NCBI GenBank assembly: GCA_030043395.1
Contig: JASHXW010000289.1
Location: 1-9,041 of the forward strand
DNA from: Streptosporangiaceae bacterium
GTDB taxonomy: Bacteria; Actinomycetota; Actinomycetes; Streptosporangiales; Streptosporangiaceae
DNA: 9,041 nucleotides
Direction: 5' to 3'
Shown here piece after piece: positions 6,556-9,041 of the stretch (the stretch's first letter is position 1; each line of letters starts with the position of its first letter). A program made the position numbers and the translations under genes. Under the pieces are notes generated by a model. The model did no database searches. It was not told the origin of the DNA and was given only the letters and a program-made list of their open reading frames with translations.

Positions 6556-6570
6556 CCTGCGATGGCCGCC
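6537..6570. terminator. Candidate bidirectional hairpin between merR-type and ABC genes
   Basis: GGCGG (6537-6541) and CCATC (6544-6548) pair with GATGG (6561-6565) and CCGCC (6566-6570): ten base pairs with a two-base bulge (6542-6543) and a 12-base loop that contains the TGA stop of the regulator. The two genes converge with only 27 bases between their stop codons, so a shared terminator is expected here. No T-tract follows on either strand. Confidence 0.4.
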
Positions 6571-6582
6571 CACGACAGCGCT

Positions 6583-7371
6583 TCACGCGTCTCGCAGCCT
6601 GAGCACCAGCGCGCCGGCCAGCCAGATGGCAGCGGCCCAGATCGCCAGGACGCCGAGCCCTGCCCAGGGGCTGATGGCCAGGCTCTTCAGGTTGGTTGTC
6701 GCCTGGATGTTGAGGCCGGCCATCGGGCTGTATCGCTCGATCCTGTTGTGCCAGGTCGGGTTCGCGACGAAGGCGTCGACGACCTGGGACAGGTAGAGCA
6801 CGCCGAGTACCAGCCCGATCGTCGGCGCGGGATCGCGCACGATCGCCGCGATCCCCACGCTGAGCACGGCGATCAGCCCGAGGTACAAGACCGATCCCGC
6901 CGCGGCGCGCAGCGTCGGGCCACTTGCCAGCGACAGGGCCGGGATACCCGGCGCTGGGGTGACATCGCCGGCGGAGAGGATCAGGTGCCCGGCGAACACG
7001 CAGCCAAGCACCGCCAGCGCGCTACCGATCAGCACCAGGGCCGCGACCAGGACCGTCTTGGTCGCCAGCACTGTCGTCCGCCGGGGCATGGCGCTGAGCG
7101 TGACCCTGATCATCCCGGTGCTGTACTCGTTGCACACCGGGAGAACGGCGAGGATCGCGACGACCGCCTGACCGAGCAGGATCCCGCTGAGGCTCATCTT
7201 GGTGGTGTCGACCTGGCAGGCAGTCCCAGCCGGGCAGCGGTCGGCCGCCACCACCGCGACGCTCACGGCCACGGTGAGGGCGATCATGCCAGCCAGCCCC
7301 CAGGCCGGGCCGGTCACGGTCCGGAGCTTGACCCACTCCGCGCGCATCGCGGCCGGCATTGCCGCGCTCAT
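6583..7371 (-). CDS. ABC-2 type transporter permease, short (262 aa)
   Basis: Membrane subunit of an ABC exporter. About six hydrophobic segments can be read, starting with AWGLAGMIALTVAVSVAVVAA (about 23-43) and ending with PWAGLGVLAIWAAAIWLAGALVL. After the second segment comes NEYSTGMIRVTLSAMPRRTTVLATK (81-105), the cytoplasmic signature of this actinobacterial ABC-2 group, matched in the neighbouring permease by SEYRRGLIRVTLAASPRRSRVLAAK. Both proteins also start with RAEW-[VI]-K-[LF]-R and end in R-x-R-D-A or R-R-R-D-A, so they are paralogs and probably pair as a heterodimer. The start is ATG at 7371: it overlaps the upstream stop as ATGA and has GGAGG just before it. Farther-upstream in-frame ATGs would extend it into the neighbouring gene and are not favoured. 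Substrate unknown. Confidence 0.87.
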   Translation of the reverse strand: MSAAMPAAMRAEWVKLRTVTGPAWGLAGMIALTVAVSVAVVAADRCPAGTACQVDTTKMSLSGILLGQAVVAILAVLPVCNEYSTGMIRVTLSAMPRRTTVLATKTVLVAALVLIGSALAVLGCVFAGHLILSAGDVTPAPGIPALSLASGPTLRAAAGSVLYLGLIAVLSVGIAAIVRDPAPTIGLVLGVLYLSQVVDAFVANPTWHNRIERYSPMAGLNIQATTNLKSLAISPWAGLGVLAIWAAAIWLAGALVLRLRDA

Positions 7372-8993
7372 GCGTCCCTCCGCCGCAGCAGGATCGACGC
7401 GAGCCAGAGCGCCGCGATCGCCCAGGCGCACAGCACGGCAAATCCAGCCCACGGGGAGAGCGGGTAGGTGCCGGACCCGGCCGAGGGGGTGCTCTGGACG
7501 AAGGGGTAGTTGGGAATGCTCTGCTGGATCGCCAGCCCGGCCGCTGGAGCGAGCCGCAGGACCCAGTCGCCAATCCCGGCGGGCAGCGCGATCACCGACA
7601 GCAAGAACGGCAGCACGATGACCACGATGGCCGTCGTGACCGCCACGGCACTTCGCCGCACGATCGCGCCGATGGCTGTGGCGAGTACGGCAGCCACTCC
7701 CACCAGCAGGGCGGTGCCGACGATCACCCGCACCTCGGTGAGCAGAGGGACCGGTAGCACGAGAATGCCCTGGTTCTCCTCCCTAGGAAGCCCGAGCCAG
7801 ATAGCCGCGACGGACGCCACCAGTCCGGTCACGAAGGCAACTGACCCGATGACCACCGCCTTTGCCGCCAGCACCCGGCTACGCCGCGGACTCGCGGCGA
7901 GCGTGACGCGGATCAGGCCGCGCCGGTACTCGGAGGTGAAGAACGCGGCCGCCACGACGACGATCGCGATCAGGGCGACGAAGATCGCCATGAGCGGCTG
8001 CTCGAAGTCCGCGGACGGGAATCCGCCGCCCCCGGACGTGACCGGCGCGATGTCCCCTGATCCGCTGACGGTGAAGGTCCCGCCGCGGTGGTGGGCGTAC
8101 CCGAAGCCCGTGTCCGGGGTTGCTGAGTGCGCACCGATGTCATCGCCGGTCCAGGCCGTGGCCGGCCAGTCGCCGCGCAAGCTGAGATCGTCGAAGACGG
8201 CGGTGGACTGGCTGGGACCGACCGCATTGCTCGCACCGCCGAAGAACGCCCGCGTGACGACGTACTGGGGCGACGTGACGAACATCCCGGCCCGGACCGT
8301 AGCCGGCAGTCCGGCCAGCGTGGCGGTCCCGACCAGGGTCCAGTGCCTGCCATCGGCGGAGTCGTAACCGCGCACGGCGTCGCCGTTGCGGGTCAGCCGC
8401 AACCACCGGGGCGATGCCGGCTTGACAGCGCCGGGCAGGCCGGCGATGTCGCTGGTGTAGTCGTACTGCATCTGGATGCCGTGCTCGCCAGTGGCCATGA
8501 TCGCCGCGTAGGCGGATCCCCGCTTGATGCTCGGCGTCAGGATGATGCCGCCCTTCGACCACGGGATGATGCCCCTTTGCATCCCGGCTGTCGGATTCTG
8601 GCCTGGCGACGCCTGTCCGTTGCCGCTGACGTGCAGGCTCGTCAGCGAGGTGAGCCGCACCGTGATGCTGCCGTTCCCCGTCAGCGGCTTGCTCTCAAGG
8701 TAATAGCTGTCATTGACCGCCTCGCCGCCAGGCCCGATCGGCACCGTGGGCTCGCACGCCTTGCCGCTCTGGAACTTGCCATTCGCGCTCTCGCAGCCGA
8801 TATTCGCGTTGGCCCCGAGGAACACGCCGAGCAGGACCGTCAGCAGCGCCGCCACCACCATGCCGATAACCCATCCGCGCACGCTCCTGAACTTGATCCA
8901 CTCGGCTCGCACGAGCTGGCCGAATCCCGCCCTGCCAGCGCTGACATCTGGCGTGCGGCCGGCGTCCGAGCGATCCCGGACATCGCTGGTCAT
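7368..8993 (-). CDS. ABC-2 type permease with large extracytoplasmic lectin-like (DUF1349/ConA-like) insert
   Basis: Membrane subunit of an ABC exporter, 541 residues. Order of parts: cytoplasmic start with RAEWIKFRSVRGW (29-41); TM1 (about 41-61); a soluble region at about 62-331; then TM2-TM6 (about 333-353, 380-401, 422-444, 448-470, 514-536) with the signature SEYRRGLIRVTL after TM2. The soluble region should face outside. It contains IPWSKGGIILTPSIKRGSAY, HGIQMQYDY, PRWLRLTRNGDAVRGYDSADGRHW and TAVFDDLSLRG, the strand pattern of DUF1349/concanavalin A-like beta-sandwich domains that often bind glycans. Two Cys (67 and 80) near its start could form a disulfide. A Gly/Ser-rich linker (about 305-325) leads back to the membrane. 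ATG at 8993 is preceded by GGAGG at 6 bases and overlaps the upstream stop as ATGA. I recall similar proteins in many actinomycetes, so the fusion is not a chimera artefact. Confidence 0.87.
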   Translation of the reverse strand: MTSDVRDRSDAGRTPDVSAGRAGFGQLVRAEWIKFRSVRGWVIGMVVAALLTVLLGVFLGANANIGCESANGKFQSGKACEPTVPIGPGGEAVNDSYYLESKPLTGNGSITVRLTSLTSLHVSGNGQASPGQNPTAGMQRGIIPWSKGGIILTPSIKRGSAYAAIMATGEHGIQMQYDYTSDIAGLPGAVKPASPRWLRLTRNGDAVRGYDSADGRHWTLVGTATLAGLPATVRAGMFVTSPQYVVTRAFFGGASNAVGPSQSTAVFDDLSLRGDWPATAWTGDDIGAHSATPDTGFGYAHHRGGTFTVSGSGDIAPVTSGGGGFPSADFEQPLMAIFVALIAIVVVAAAFFTSEYRRGLIRVTLAASPRRSRVLAAKAVVIGSVAFVTGLVASVAAIWLGLPREENQGILVLPVPLLTEVRVIVGTALLVGVAAVLATAIGAIVRRSAVAVTTAIVVIVLPFLLSVIALPAGIGDWVLRLAPAAGLAIQQSIPNYPFVQSTPSAGSGTYPLSPWAGFAVLCAWAIAALWLASILLRRRDA

Positions 8994-9041
8994 GGCGTTA
9001 CCTCCGGCTCGGCGCGGAACTCGACCGCGTCCCTGGTGACC
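8990..9041 (-). CDS. 3' end of upstream gene, probably the ABC transporter ATPase (5' part off window)
   Basis: Seventeen codons are visible on the minus strand, reading VTRDAVEFRAEPEVTP and then TGA at 8992-8990. The TGA overlaps the permease ATG as ATGA, and the GGAGG of the permease lies inside this gene's last codons, so the two are translationally coupled. The short tail [T]-RDAVEF resembles the end of exporter ATPases of this operon type (typically ...F-x-x-[LV]-T-x-D-A-V-E-F/Y). That function is inferred mostly from position, because no Walker or signature motif is in the window. Confidence 0.55.
   Translation of the reverse strand, partial: VTRDAVEFRAEPEVTP

Noticed and set aside
7372..7452. 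N-terminal extension of the short permease back to 7452
   Set aside because: It would overlap the upstream permease by about 80 bases, whereas ATG at 7371 gives an ATGA overlap with GGAGG before it and begins with the family N-terminus.
6562..7467. Plus-strand open frame of 301 codons antisense to the short permease
   Set aside because: Composition (His, Arg, Gln, Asp-rich) is that of a complementary-strand shadow, and the minus strand carries a clear six-TM permease with an ATGA-coupled start.
7510..8367. Plus-strand open frame of 285 codons antisense to the long permease
   Set aside because: Low-complexity Ala/Thr/Ser/Pro content and no motif. The opposite strand encodes a coherent ABC-2 permease with TM segments and a beta-sandwich domain.

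Overview
The window looks like chromosome from a high-GC Gram-positive actinomycete. Base composition is strongly GC-rich with G/C at third codon positions. GTG starts occur, several genes are translationally coupled through ATGA overlaps, and the ABC-2 permeases, the BmrR-like regulator and the secreted repeat proteins resemble families I know from Streptomyces and related genera. No RNA gene, insertion sequence, phage gene or CRISPR array was seen. The largest gap between genes is about 235 bases.

Layout, left to right. (1) 1-845, plus strand: the C-terminal part of a BoxB-type benzoyl-CoA 2,3-epoxidase, a di-iron oxygenase of aerobic benzoyl-CoA degradation; its N-terminus lies off the left edge. 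(2) 905-4184, minus strand: a histidine phosphatase and, upstream of it in transcription order, two tandem paralogous secreted proteins. Each paralog is made of seven repeats of about 50 residues carrying a Cys pair and a WNGxxW motif, best read as seven-bladed beta-propellers. (3) 4383-6555, plus strand: a 12-TM MFS transporter followed by a MerR-family regulator with a GyrI-like ligand domain. The promoter in front of the transporter has the architecture of Bacillus bmr: a 19-bp spacer filled by an inverted repeat. Its predicted transcription start falls on the transporter ATG, so the message may be leaderless. (4) 6583-9041, minus strand: an ABC exporter operon read from the right edge. It comprises the last codons of a probable ATPase gene, a permease with a large extracytoplasmic beta-sandwich domain between TM1 and TM2, and a second short permease. 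The three are linked by ATGA overlaps.

The regions are probably functionally separate. The transporter/MerR pair forms a drug-responsive efflux module. The ABC genes form a second export module, convergent with it across a hairpin. The two propeller proteins are the least understood part. An 18-bp-period tandem repeat lies immediately upstream of the first propeller gene.

The points most worth a second look are the bmr-like operator with leaderless start, the tandem disulfide-pair propellers, the 18-bp repeat, and the lectin-like insert in the ABC permease. All functions are inferred from reading the sequence; no database search was possible.
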